A stretch of DNA of 64,000 nucleotides, taken from NCBI RefSeq assembly GCF_044582145.1, contig NZ_JBDODO010000001.1. The stretch is one strand, 5' to 3'. The notes under the pieces were generated by a model, which was not told where the DNA came from, did no database searches, and saw only the letters and a list, made by a program, of their open reading frames with translations. Each line of letters starts with the position of its first letter. The first letter of the stretch is position 1. Of this stretch, positions 35,218 to 43,765 are shown piece by piece. Source of the stretch: Guyparkeria sp016278265 (GTDB lineage: Bacteria; Pseudomonadota; Gammaproteobacteria; Halothiobacillales; Halothiobacillaceae). The position numbers and the translations under genes were made by a program.

Positions 35218-36344
35218 CGAGTGACCTCCACGACACCTTGGCCCAGGCCCATCTGCGCCAGGCGATCCTGCCGCCGCGAGCGATCGGCCACCTTGCCCGC
35301 CAGCTGGCCGCAGGCGGCATCGATATCGTCGCCGCGTGTCTTGCGCGGCACGGTGTTGATACCCACCGCCTTGAGCTGCGCCCGGAACCGCTCGATGCGA
35401 TTGCGCGACGAGCGCTCGTAGCCGGAGCCCTCGAAGGGGTTGAACGGGATCAGGTTGATCTTGACCGCCTCCTTGCGCGGGCCAAGCAGCTCGATCAGCT
35501 CGTCGGCGTGTTCGGGCGTGTCGTTGACGCCCTGGATCATCACGTACTCGTAGATGATCGCGCCGTGCGGCACCACCTCGGCGTAACGGTCGCAGGCGGC
35601 CATCAGCTGGTCGAGCGGGTACTTCTCGTTGATCGGCACCAGCTCGTTGCGCAGCGCGTCGTTGGGCGCGTGCAGCGAGATCGCCAGTGAGATCGGCAGG
35701 CGCTCGCCCAGCCGGTCGATCGCCGGGACGATGCCAGAGGTCGAGATGGTCACTCGGCGCTTGGACAGGCCGTAGGCGTGGTCGTCGAGCATCAGCTCCG
35801 CGGCATCGACCACCGCCTGCTCGTTCAAGAGCGGCTCGCCCATGCCCATGAAGACCACGTTGCTGATCGCCTTGCCGGTCGGCAGGCGTCGTTCGATCAA
35901 CCGTTCGGCCAGCCAGAGCTGACCGACGATTTCCGCGGTCGACAGATTGCGATTGAAGCCCTGTCGACCGGTCGAGCAGAAGGTGCAGGTGAGCGAACAG
36001 CCCACCTGCGAGGAAATACAGAGGGTCGCACGGTCGTCCTCGGGGATGTAGACCATCTCCACGGAGTTGCCGCCTCCCGTATCGACGAGAAACTTGCGCG
36101 TCCCGTCCTTCGATTCCTGATCAAGCAGGATCACGGGTGCCTGAATGCAGGCGATCTCCTTGAGTTTCTCACGCAGACTCTTGGCGAGATCGGTCATCGC
36201 ATCGAAGTCTTCGACCCGGCGCTGATGCACCCACTTGAGCACCTGGTTGGCACGGAAGGGCTTCTCGCCCATCTCGGCAAACCAGGCACGCAGGCGGCTG
36301 GGCGCCAAGCCCAGCAGGTTGATGCGTTCGTCGGTCGAAGTCAT
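35214..36344 (-). CDS. rlmN: Dual-specificity RNA methyltransferase RlmN
   Basis: The 376-residue radical-SAM enzyme makes m2A2503 in 23S rRNA and m2A37 in some tRNAs. The radical-SAM triad CX3CX2C is in GCSLTCTFCSTGRQGF. The catalytic methyl-carrying cysteine region is near the C-terminus (RGDDIDAACGQLAGKV). The substrate-recognition motif EMVYIPEDDRATLCISSQ is also present. Confidence 0.97.
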   Translation of the reverse strand: MTSTDERINLLGLAPSRLRAWFAEMGEKPFRANQVLKWVHQRRVEDFDAMTDLAKSLREKLKEIACIQAPVILLDQESKDGTRKFLVDTGGGNSVEMVYIPEDDRATLCISSQVGCSLTCTFCSTGRQGFNRNLSTAEIVGQLWLAERLIERRLPTGKAISNVVFMGMGEPLLNEQAVVDAAELMLDDHAYGLSKRRVTISTSGIVPAIDRLGERLPISLAISLHAPNDALRNELVPINEKYPLDQLMAACDRYAEVVPHGAIIYEYVMIQGVNDTPEHADELIELLGPRKEAVKINLIPFNPFEGSGYERSSRNRIERFRAQLKAVGINTVPRKTRGDDIDAACGQLAGKVADRSRRQDRLAQMGLGQGVVEVTR

Positions 36345-36385
36345 TCAGGCCACCCGTATGTCAACCCGAAAAGGTGCCAGCGGTC

Positions 36386-36811
36386 TTAGCGGCTGGTCAA
36401 CTCGTCGGGCTTGAAGAAGAAATCGATCTCGGTGCGTGCGTTCTCGGCACTGTCCGAACCGTGGACCGCGTTGGCGTCGATCGACTCGGCAAAGTCGGCG
36501 CGGATGGTGCCCGGCTCGGCTTCCTTCGGGTTGGTCGCGCCCATCAGGTCACGGTTCTTGGCGATGGCGTCCTCGCCCTCAAGTACCTGGACGAATACCG
36601 GGCCGGAGATCATGAAGCCGACCAGTTCGCCGAAGAACGGGCGCTCCTTGTGGACCGCGTAGAAGCCTTCGGCCTGCTCGCGGGTCAGTTGCAGCATGCG
36701 CGCACCGACCACCGACAGACCGGCGTCCTCGAAGCGCGAGATGATCTGACCGATCACGTTCTTGGCAACGGCGTCGGGCTTGATGATCGAAAGGGTGCGT
36801 TCTACGGCCAT
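36386..36811 (-). CDS. ndk: Nucleoside diphosphate kinase
   Basis: The 141-residue enzyme equilibrates NTP and dNTP pools. It begins AVERTLSIIKPDAVAKNVIGQI. The active-site histidine lies in NAVHGSDSAENARTEIDFFF, with the family GATNPKEAEPGTIRADFA upstream. It has its own ribosome site (AGGAGAT) and is separated from iscR by 189 bases containing a strong hairpin. Confidence 0.97.
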   Translation of the reverse strand: MAVERTLSIIKPDAVAKNVIGQIISRFEDAGLSVVGARMLQLTREQAEGFYAVHKERPFFGELVGFMISGPVFVQVLEGEDAIAKNRDLMGATNPKEAEPGTIRADFAESIDANAVHGSDSAENARTEIDFFFKPDELTSR

Positions 36812-36881
36812 GAAGTTATCTCCTGATCGGGCGGGATCGGACCGCCCCGGTGAAACGTGAAAAAGAAAACGGAAACAGGAA

Positions 36882-36910
36882 GCTGTCGCTCACCGAAGGC
36901 GAGCGACAGC
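36882..36910 (-). terminator. Strong stem-loop between iscR and ndk
   Basis: GCTGTCGCTC and GAGCGACAGC form a perfect 10-bp stem with a 9-base loop. On the minus strand the stem is followed by TTCCTGTTTCCGTTTTC, an interrupted T-rich stretch. It is a likely full or partial terminator for iscR transcription, which would separate iscR from ndk. Confidence 0.65.
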
Positions 36911-37000
36911 AAAGCGCGATAGTTTAACGATTCACCGGAAAACAATCCATGCGAACCGATCGGGCGGCAGCCGGAGCGAAGGCCGCACCGAGCCGGTCGA

Positions 37001-37501
37001 TCAGGGGCCGATGCCCCGCATGCCGGCAGCGACCGCCTCGGAGCGCTCGTCACGCGTCTGCTGCAGTTGATCGTCCTGGCGAGCGGAGACGTCGAGCACG
37101 TCGGGCTGCTCCACCAGGTCGGCCAGCGAAATGGACTCGAGGAACCCCTGGATCTGGGCCGACAGCCCCATCCACAGGTCGTGCGCAAGACACTTGCCGC
37201 CATCCTGGCAGTTGCCGCGTCCGCCGCAACGGGTGACGTCGACCACCTCGTCGACCGCGTGGACGATCTCGGCAATGTTGATCCGGGCCGGCTCGCGGGC
37301 CAGCTGGTAGCCACCGCCGGGGCCTCGCACGCTGCTGACCAGCTGCCCGCGCCGCAACTGGGCGAACAGCTGCTCGAGGTAGGAGAGCGACAATGACTGT
37401 CGTTCGGCGATGTCGGCCAGTGCCGTCGGCTGGCCACGGTCATGGATGGCCAGATCGAGCATGGCCGTGACGGCGTAGCGCCCCTTGGTCGTCAGCCTCA
37501 T
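37001..37501 (-). CDS. iscR: Rrf2-family iron-sulfur regulator IscR
   Basis: The 166-residue winged-helix regulator begins MRLTTKGRYAVTAMLDLA. Its three [2Fe-2S] ligands are in CGGRGNCQDGGKC, exactly the C-X5-C-X5-C spacing of IscR, with a downstream HDLW histidine. It senses Fe-S demand and represses isc genes in its holo form. The start at 37501 has GGAGG 7 bases upstream. The isc assembly genes that normally follow (iscS, iscU, iscA, hscB, hscA, fdx) are absent: the next gene is ndk. Confidence 0.94.
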   Translation of the reverse strand: MRLTTKGRYAVTAMLDLAIHDRGQPTALADIAERQSLSLSYLEQLFAQLRRGQLVSSVRGPGGGYQLAREPARINIAEIVHAVDEVVDVTRCGGRGNCQDGGKCLAHDLWMGLSAQIQGFLESISLADLVEQPDVLDVSARQDDQLQQTRDERSEAVAAGMRGIGP

Positions 37502-37512
37502 TGCAAACCTCC

Positions 37513-37535
37513 GGGCAGCCCCTGTCGGGGCCGCC
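37513..37535 (-). promoter_or_regulatory. Hairpin directly upstream of the iscR ribosome site
   Basis: GGCGGCCCC and GGGGCTGCC (minus strand, TGAC-type 4-base loop, one mismatch) form a hairpin ending a few bases before the GGAGG ribosome site. It could influence translation or processing of iscR mRNA. There is no direct evidence for a role. Confidence 0.3.
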
Positions 37536-37627
37536 AAAACGGGTCAATCCCAAGCGGGACTCTCGGGGATAGTCGCCCCATCATAGTCCGGCGACACGGC
37601 GCTGTATATGGGCGAGCGCCGCCCAAA

Positions 37628-38440
37628 TCAGTCGCGCCGAACCGAGCCCTCATCGACCGCCTCGTCGCGACCGCAACCGATCAGTCGGTCTTCCTCGTCG
37701 AGATGGCAGCCATCCAGGCTGGGACGACTCGGTCGAGAGACGTCCACCCCCAGCGAGCGCAAGGCGTCAGCCATCTCGTCGAGCTGACCGTCGACCGTCT
37801 GGACGTGATCGAGCAGGCGATCGACCACCGTCGCCACTGGATCGGGCATGTCGCGGGCCACGCCGTAGGCATCGAAACCCAGCCGTTGGGCCACGCGTCG
37901 CTTGGTCTCGTTTTGCTCAGCATGCTGTTCGACCATGCGCGCGGGGATGCCAACCAGGGTCGCGCCGTCGGGCGCATCCTTGAGCACCACGGCGTTCGAG
38001 CCGACCCGCACGCCCTCGCCGAGGGTGATCGGCCCGAGGATCTTTGCCCCGGCCCCAACTACCACGCCGGCGCCCAGGGTCGGGTGACGCTTGCCCTCGC
38101 GCCAGGTGGTCCCACCCAGCGTGACGCCGTGATAGAGGGTGCAGTCATCGCCGATCTCGGCGGTCTCGCCGATCACCACCCCCATGCCGTGGTCGATGAA
38201 GAAGCGGCGTCCGATCTCGGCACCGGGGTGGATCTCGATACCGGTCAGCCAGCGGCTGACGTTGGAGATCAGCCGGGCGAGCAAGCGCCAGTTGCGCCGC
38301 CAGAGGGCATGGGCGACGCGATGCCACCAGACGGCGTGCAGACCCGGATAGGTCAGCGCGATCTCCCAGCGGCTGCGCGCCGCCGGGTCGCGGTCGAATA
38401 CGCTGTCGACGTCATCGAGAATCGTTTTCCACCAACCCAT
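37628..38440 (-). CDS. cysE: Serine O-acetyltransferase
   Basis: The product of about 270 residues acetylates serine for cysteine synthesis. It has the N-terminal helical part (DPAARSRWEIALTYPGLHAVWWHRVAHALW) and a left-handed beta-helix of hexapeptide repeats (IEIHPGAEIGRRFFIDHGMGVVIGETAEIG, GVTLGG). The C-terminal tail extends about 90 residues past the hexapeptides, as in other cysE genes found next to iscR. I use the ATG at 38440 (GGAG upstream), which leaves 23 bases after trmJ; TTG 38467 is an alternative. Confidence 0.93.
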   Translation of the reverse strand: MGWWKTILDDVDSVFDRDPAARSRWEIALTYPGLHAVWWHRVAHALWRRNWRLLARLISNVSRWLTGIEIHPGAEIGRRFFIDHGMGVVIGETAEIGDDCTLYHGVTLGGTTWREGKRHPTLGAGVVVGAGAKILGPITLGEGVRVGSNAVVLKDAPDGATLVGIPARMVEQHAEQNETKRRVAQRLGFDAYGVARDMPDPVATVVDRLLDHVQTVDGQLDEMADALRSLGVDVSRPSRPSLDGCHLDEEDRLIGCGRDEAVDEGSVRRD

Positions 38441-38463
38441 GCACTTGCTCCGCAATCTATCGA

Positions 38464-39291
38464 TCAATCCGCCGCGCCGCGCCCGCTCCGGGAAAGCGCG
38501 GTCAGCATGCCCTGCAGGATCTGCAGTTCGTCGCGACGCGGCTCGGCCCGGTTGAGCATCACACGCAGGCGTTGCATCAGGCGTCGGGCATGCCGCTCGG
38601 TCTCCGCCGCATCGGCGCCGGGGAAATAGTCGCGCTCGGCCAGCACCGCCTCGAGACGAGCGCAGAGTGTAGCAAGCTCGGCCTTGCGGGCCGGCGGTTC
38701 GCCGCCGGCCTCCAGCGGTTCCGGCTGGCGCGAGGCGTGGAACAGCTCGTAGGCCACCAACTGGACCGCCTGGGCAAGGTTGAGCACCGGGTAGTCCGGA
38801 TTGGCGTGCAGGGCGAGCAGATGATCGGCCACAGCCAACTCCTCGTTGGTCAGCCCGGTGCGCTCGGCGCCGAACAGGATGCTGACGCGGCCGGGCGAGT
38901 CGGTCGGCCGCGAGCCGACCTGCCGCATGACCTCGGCCGCCGCCGCCCGCCCGTCAAGCAACGGCAGGGCCAGGCTGCGAGTCCGCGCGGTGGTCGCCCA
39001 CACGGCCACCGAGTCCGCCACGGCCGCGTCGACCGAGTCGACCACACGCGCCGCGTCCAGCACGTCGGCGGCATGCGTTGCCACCGCCCGGGCCCTGTCA
39101 TCGATCGCCGCCCGGCTGACTCGCGGCGCGACCAGCACCAGCCGCGAGAGACCCATGGTCTTCATGGCCCGGGCGGCGGCGCCGATGTTCTCGGCCATCG
39201 ACGTCTGGCAGAGCACGATCTCGATGCGCGCAAGGATCTCGGCGGGAGGCGCGGTGTTTGTGGGAGTTGGCGATTGCGGCATGGCTGACAT
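38464..39291 (-). CDS. trmJ: tRNA (cytidine/uridine-2'-O-)-methyltransferase TrmJ
   Basis: The SPOUT methyltransferase modifies position 32 of tRNAs. Motifs seen are IEIVLCQTSMAENIGAAARAMKTMG, ILFGAERTGLTNEELAVADHLL and the knot segment YPVLNLAQAVQLVAYEL. The start at 39291 (MSAMPQSP) is preferred over an ATG 37 codons upstream, because that extension would run into the promoter region shared with suhB. It heads the trmJ-cysE-iscR run and is divergent from suhB, the same pairing as in E. coli. Confidence 0.93.
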   Translation of the reverse strand: MSAMPQSPTPTNTAPPAEILARIEIVLCQTSMAENIGAAARAMKTMGLSRLVLVAPRVSRAAIDDRARAVATHAADVLDAARVVDSVDAAVADSVAVWATTARTRSLALPLLDGRAAAAEVMRQVGSRPTDSPGRVSILFGAERTGLTNEELAVADHLLALHANPDYPVLNLAQAVQLVAYELFHASRQPEPLEAGGEPPARKAELATLCARLEAVLAERDYFPGADAAETERHARRLMQRLRVMLNRAEPRRDELQILQGMLTALSRSGRGAAD

Positions 39292-39312
39292 AGGGGCGTT
39301 TACGCGTATAAT
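39285..39312 (+). promoter_or_regulatory. suhB: Sigma-70-type promoter for suhB
   Basis: CTGACA (39285-39290) and TATAAT (39307-39312) are spaced by 16 bases, a near-consensus promoter. It reads towards suhB and predicts a start near 39319 and a 5' leader of about 140 bases. The -35 overlaps the trmJ start codon region. Confidence 0.6.
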
Positions 39313-39457
39313 TCCGAATCCGAGGAACGGGGCGCCATCAGCGTCCCGGCCGGGTGTCACGGTCCGATCGACCGGCCCGGGCGCGCCTTTGGCAGTGAGC
39401 AAACCGCCTGCCGCGGCCCGTCATCCACCATTCGCTCGTCGAGCCGACCAGACCATT

Positions 39458-40279
39458 ATGCCGCACCCCATGCTCAATATCGCCGTGCGCGCCGCCCGCG
39501 CCGCCGGCAATGTCATCTCCCGCAGCCGCGATCGCGTCAACGATCTCACGATCGAGTCGAAAAAGCGCAACGACTTCGTCAGCGAGGTCGACCACCAGGC
39601 CGAGGCGGCGATCATCGACACGCTGCTGCGCGCCTACCCCGACCACAGCATCCTCGCCGAGGAGTCCGGCGCCGCGGGGCAGCAGGAAGACGCCGAGTTC
39701 CGTTGGATCATCGATCCGCTCGACGGCACCACGAACTTCCTGCACGGCATCGGCCACTACGCGGTCTCCATCGCGCTGGAACGCCAGGGCCGACTGGAAC
39801 TGGGGGTGATCTACAACCCGGTCAACCAGGAACTGTTCACCGCCGAGCGCGGCGGCGGGGCCTTTCTCGACAACCGCCGCATCCGCGTCACCCCGCGCAA
39901 GGGGCTGGACGGCGCGTTGCTGGGTACCGGCATCCCGTTCCGTGACGACCAGAATCTCGAACGCTACATCGCGACCCTGCGGGCGCTGCACGGTCCGATC
40001 GCCGGCATCCGCCGCCCCGGTTCGGCCGCGCTGGACCTGGCCTACGTGGCCGCGGGCCGTTTCGACGGCTTCTGGGAATTCGGCCTCAAGCCCTGGGACA
40101 TGGCGGCCGGCGTGCTGTTGGTCCGCGAGGCCGGCGGCGTGGTGATCGACAACCAGGGCGGCGATGACTACCTCGGGAGTGGCAACGTCATTTGCGCCAA
40201 CCCCAAGCTGGTCCACGTCATGCTCCAGGCGATCAGCAAGGGTGAAAAAACCTGGCGCTCGGTGTCCCGACCCGAATAA
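39458..40279 (+). CDS. suhB: Inositol-1-monophosphatase SuhB
   Basis: The 273-residue protein has ILAEESG, the metal site WIIDPLDGTTNFLHGIGHYAVSIAL, and KPWDMAAGVLLVREAGG. SuhB hydrolyses inositol-1-phosphate in vitro and joins the rRNA antitermination complex in E. coli. Divergence from trmJ supports the orthology. The start is the ATG at 39458; a second ATG (39469) lies four codons in. A strong terminator follows 24 bases after the stop. Confidence 0.95.
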   Translation: MPHPMLNIAVRAARAAGNVISRSRDRVNDLTIESKKRNDFVSEVDHQAEAAIIDTLLRAYPDHSILAEESGAAGQQEDAEFRWIIDPLDGTTNFLHGIGHYAVSIALERQGRLELGVIYNPVNQELFTAERGGGAFLDNRRIRVTPRKGLDGALLGTGIPFRDDQNLERYIATLRALHGPIAGIRRPGSAALDLAYVAAGRFDGFWEFGLKPWDMAAGVLLVREAGGVVIDNQGGDDYLGSGNVICANPKLVHVMLQAISKGEKTWRSVSRPE

Positions 40280-40303
40280 CGAGCGGCCGCTACGCCGGAC
40301 ATG

Positions 40304-40333
40304 AAAAAGCCCGCATTCATTGCGGGCTTTTTT
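40304..40333. terminator. Bidirectional terminator between suhB and secF
   Basis: AAAAAGCCCGCA and TGCGGGCTTTTT form a 12-bp stem with a 5-base loop followed by a run of T. It ends suhB transcription rightwards and, with the A-run, secF transcription leftwards. Confidence 0.93.
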
Positions 40334-40353
40334 CTTTAAAGGCCGGTCAGCGA

Positions 40354-41295
40354 TCAGGGCGCGCTGTCCTCGGCCTGCTTGAGCCGCTCCTTGTCATCGA
40401 TCTTGAGCAGGTCCTGACGCTTGAGGCCCATGTCCAGTGACAGGGCCGAGGCGACGTAGATCGAGGAGAACGTACCGATCGCGATCCCGAGCAACAGCGT
40501 CAGCGAGAAGCCGTACAGCGCCTCGCCACCGAAGACGAACAACGCCAGCGCGGTGAGGAAGGTGGTACCCGAGGTGATCACCGTGCGCGACATGGTCTGG
40601 TTGACCGAGGCGTTCATCACCTCCTTCTCGGTGCCCTTGCGCATCTTCTGGAAGTTCTCGCGGATGCGGTCGAACACCACGATGGTGTCGTTGATCGAGT
40701 AGCCGGCCAGCGCGAGGAAGGCGGCCAGCACGGTCAGGTCGAAGCGAAGCCCCACCAGGCTGACGATACCCAGCACCACCACCAGATCGTGCGCCAGCGC
40801 GAGGATCGCCCCGCCGGCCAGGCGTACCTGGAAGCGAAAGCCCACGTAGACGAGGATGCCGGCCAGCACGACCAGCAGCGCCAGCCCGCCGGCGTTGAAC
40901 AGCTCATCGCCGACGGCCGGGCCGACGTACTCGACCCGGCGCATGGTGACGTCATCCGACTCCGACTGCAGCGCGATCAGCACTTGGTCGGCTAGCCGCG
41001 ACTGACTCTCGCCGCTCGGCGGCAAACGGATTAGCACCGATTCCGACGAGCCGAACAGCTGGGCGACCGCTTGGTCGAAGCCTTGGGCATCGAGCGTGTC
41101 GCGCACGGTCTCGATATCCGCCCCACCGGGGTAGCCCAGCTCGACGACCACGCCGCCGGTGAAGTCCAGACCGAGGTTGAGCCCCTTGGTCAGCAACGAG
41201 CCGGCCGCGACCAGCAACAGGATCGCCGACAGGGCGTAGGCGAAGTAGCGCTTGCCGAAGAAGTCGAATCGCGCGTCGGGTGGAAACAGGTTCAT
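40354..41295 (-). CDS. secF: Protein translocase subunit SecF
   Basis: The 313-residue inner-membrane protein has six helices, a periplasmic domain after the first helix (LGLDFTGGVVVELGYPGGADI), and the RND-type motifs LAGYSINDTIVVFDRIRENFQ and MNASVNQTMSRTVITSGTTFLTALALFVFGGEAL. With SecD it uses the proton-motive force to aid late steps of protein export. It is the last gene of tgt-yajC-secD-secF. Confidence 0.96.
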   Translation of the reverse strand: MNLFPPDARFDFFGKRYFAYALSAILLLVAAGSLLTKGLNLGLDFTGGVVVELGYPGGADIETVRDTLDAQGFDQAVAQLFGSSESVLIRLPPSGESQSRLADQVLIALQSESDDVTMRRVEYVGPAVGDELFNAGGLALLVVLAGILVYVGFRFQVRLAGGAILALAHDLVVVLGIVSLVGLRFDLTVLAAFLALAGYSINDTIVVFDRIRENFQKMRKGTEKEVMNASVNQTMSRTVITSGTTFLTALALFVFGGEALYGFSLTLLLGIAIGTFSSIYVASALSLDMGLKRQDLLKIDDKERLKQAEDSAP

Positions 41296-41335
41296 GGTGT
41301 CACTCGTCTGATTCGATTGCCGGCATCTGGCCGAC

Positions 41336-43201
41336 TCAGATGGAAAGTCCCTTCAGGCGCGCCTGGCGGCCGTAGACCAGATTGGCCAGCGCGCGCGACA
41401 GCATCACCGCGGTGAACACCGAGGCGAGGATGCCGATCGACAGCGTCACGGCGAAGCCCTTGACCGGCCCGGTGCCGAAGGCAAACAGGGCGAGGGCCGC
41501 CAGCAGGGTGGTGATGTTCGCATCCAGGATGGTGGCGAAAGCGCGCTCGTAGCCGGCCTTCATCGCCGCATGGGGCGTCATGCCGTTCCTGACCTCCTCG
41601 CGAATCCGCTCGAAGATCAGCACGTTGGCATCCACCGCCATACCCACGGTCAACACGATCCCGGCAATACCCGGCAACGTCAGGGTCGCCTGCAGCATCG
41701 AGAGCACCGCGACAATGATGATCAGGTTGGCCACCAGCGCGGCCACGGCAATGACCCCGAACACGCGGTAGTAGATCATCATGAAGATCGAAACCAGCAC
41801 GAAGCCGAGAATGGCGGCGTTCACACCCGCCTGAATGTTCTCGGCACCCAGGCTCGGACCGACGGTACGCTCCTCGACGATGTCCATCGGGGCACGCAGG
41901 GCGCCGGCTCGCAGCAGCAGCGAGAGATCGCGCGCCTCCTGCGATGAGTCGAGACCGGTGATCTGGAAGCGGTTGGCCAGCTGGTCACGAATGGTGGCGA
42001 CGTTGATCACCTCCTCGACCAGCTTCTTTTCCTCGCTCAGGTTGCCGTCTTCGTCAACCGTGGTGTCGATGCGATTCTCGATGAACACCACGCCCATCTG
42101 CTGGCCGATGTTGTCGCCGGTGATGTCGGCCATGCGTCGCGCGCCCTGGCTATCGAGGTTGACGAACACCGCCGGCGAGCCGGAATCCTGATCGAAGCCC
42201 GACGACGCCCCGGTGACGCGGTCGCCGGTGACGATCACCTGGCGCTTGAGCAGCACCGGCCCGCCATCGCGTCGCTGGTAGAGCCGCGCCTGTGGCGGGA
42301 TGCTGCCGGACTCGGCGGCATCGACCCAGTCGGCCGGCGCGCCGTGGACCAGGCGGAACTCCAGGGTGGCGGTCGCGCCGAGGATTTCCTTGGCGCGCAC
42401 GGTGTCCTGGATGCCCGGCAGCTCGACCACGATGCGGTCATCGCCCTGCTGCTGGATCAGCGGCTCGGCCACGCCCAGTTCGTTGACACGGTTACGCAAG
42501 GTGGTGATGTTCTGTTCGAGGGCGGCGCGGCGTTCGGTCTCGACCCCCTTTTCGGTCATCGTCGCCGTCAGGTACGGCTCGCCCTCGATGTCGGCCGAAT
42601 CGAACTCGAGGTCTTCGTAGTCGCCGGCCAGCTTCTCGATGGCCTGGTCGCGGGACTCGGCATCGCGGAAGCGCACCTGGATGCGCTGCTCGTCGGTCAC
42701 CTCGGCGGAGACATAACGCAGGCGCTCACCGCGCAGGTCGGCACGCATGCCGTCGACCCGACGATCCAGCGCGGTATTGACCGCCGCACCCATGTCCACC
42801 TGCATCAGGAAGTGGACACCGCCACGCAGGTCTAGGCCCAGGTACATCGGCAGGGCGCCGAGATCGGTCAGCCAGGTCGGGGCCGCCGGGGCGAGATTAA
42901 GGGCAACGGGGTAATCACCGCCGAGGGCGGCGCGCACCACGTCGACCGCCTTGAGCTGATCGTCCGTGGAGTTGAAGCGGATCAGACCGGAGTCTTCCTG
43001 CAAATCGGCGCGGCTGTACTCGATGCCGGCGGCCCGCAGGGCGCTCTGCGCCTCGGACAGGGCTGCCTGCTCCATGCCGCCGTCGCGCTTGGAGATCTGC
43101 AGGGCCGGCTCTTCGCCGAAGAAGTTCGGCAGGGCGTAGAACAACCCCACCAGCACGACAACGACGACGATCAGATTCTTCCACAGGGGATAGCGGTTCA
43201 T
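41336..43201 (-). CDS. secD: Protein translocase subunit SecD
   Basis: The 621-residue partner of SecF has an N-terminal helix, a large periplasmic P1 domain beginning LGLDLRGGVHFLMQVDM, and a C-terminal six-helix part. The latter has GIVLTVGMAVDANVLIFERIREEVRNG and RAFATILDANITTLLAALALFAFGTGPVKGFAVTL. The length is normal. A small hairpin at 43291-43312 lies between yajC and secD. Confidence 0.97.
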   Translation of the reverse strand: MNRYPLWKNLIVVVVVLVGLFYALPNFFGEEPALQISKRDGGMEQAALSEAQSALRAAGIEYSRADLQEDSGLIRFNSTDDQLKAVDVVRAALGGDYPVALNLAPAAPTWLTDLGALPMYLGLDLRGGVHFLMQVDMGAAVNTALDRRVDGMRADLRGERLRYVSAEVTDEQRIQVRFRDAESRDQAIEKLAGDYEDLEFDSADIEGEPYLTATMTEKGVETERRAALEQNITTLRNRVNELGVAEPLIQQQGDDRIVVELPGIQDTVRAKEILGATATLEFRLVHGAPADWVDAAESGSIPPQARLYQRRDGGPVLLKRQVIVTGDRVTGASSGFDQDSGSPAVFVNLDSQGARRMADITGDNIGQQMGVVFIENRIDTTVDEDGNLSEEKKLVEEVINVATIRDQLANRFQITGLDSSQEARDLSLLLRAGALRAPMDIVEERTVGPSLGAENIQAGVNAAILGFVLVSIFMMIYYRVFGVIAVAALVANLIIIVAVLSMLQATLTLPGIAGIVLTVGMAVDANVLIFERIREEVRNGMTPHAAMKAGYERAFATILDANITTLLAALALFAFGTGPVKGFAVTLSIGILASVFTAVMLSRALANLVYGRQARLKGLSI

Positions 43202-43290
43202 CTTGTAGGCCTTCGCGTGGAAAGGCGCCCCGGCGGACCGGGACGCGGCCCGCCGACACGCATCCCTGGCCGGCGGGCGGATAAAACGAG

Positions 43291-43312
43291 AGGGCCCGCC
43301 GTGGCGAGCCCT
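43291..43312 (-). terminator. Weak hairpin between yajC and secD
   Basis: AGGGC and GCCCT enclose a nested CGCC/GGCG pair. On the minus strand it is followed by CTCGTTTTATC. It may act as a partial terminator or an mRNA-stability element that sets yajC and secD levels differently. Confidence 0.35.
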
Positions 43313-43327
43313 GGGAAATAGCGAGGA

Positions 43328-43663
43328 TCAGGCCTCGCGGGCGTCCTTGATGGTGCCCTTGGGCATGACCGTACTCACGGCGAACCGCTGCACCACCACC
43401 GTAGTGCCCTCGGCGATTTCCAGCACCAGCAGCGTGTCACCGAGGTTGACGACACGACCGAGAATCCCACCGGAAGTGGCCACCTCGTCGCCCTTCTCGA
43501 TCGCCTCGATCAGCTTCTTGTGTTCCTTCTGACGCTTGATCTGCGGACGGATCAACAGGAAGTACATGACGGCGAAGATGAGCAGCAGCGGCAGGAAGGT
43601 CGCCAGCAGGCTCGGCTCACCGGCCCCTTCCGCCTGGGCCATGGCATCGCTGATAAAGAACAT
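43328..43663 (-). CDS. yajC: Sec translocon accessory protein YajC
   Basis: The 111-residue protein has a single membrane helix (LLATFLPLLLIFAVMYFLLIRPQIKRQKEHKKLI), then the conserved GDEVATSGGILGRVVNLGDTLLVLEIAEGTTVVVQRFAV. It associates with SecDF. The position between tgt and secD is conserved. Confidence 0.96.
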   Translation of the reverse strand: MFFISDAMAQAEGAGEPSLLATFLPLLLIFAVMYFLLIRPQIKRQKEHKKLIEAIEKGDEVATSGGILGRVVNLGDTLLVLEIAEGTTVVVQRFAVSTVMPKGTIKDAREA

Positions 43664-43765
43664 CGTGGTGGTCGCTCCAATTTCGTGTTGTTTTAGGTGG
43701 TTTTCAAAACAGCCCCGGAGTATGCCACAAGCCCCGGGGATTGCATTGCTTGCTCGAGGCGTCGA

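Noticed and set aside
37502..37627. IscR type 1 autoregulatory site upstream of iscR
   Set aside because: GACT and AGTC half-sites occur (in GACTCTCGGGGATAGTC), but the spacing is nine bases instead of five and the flanks do not fit the consensus.
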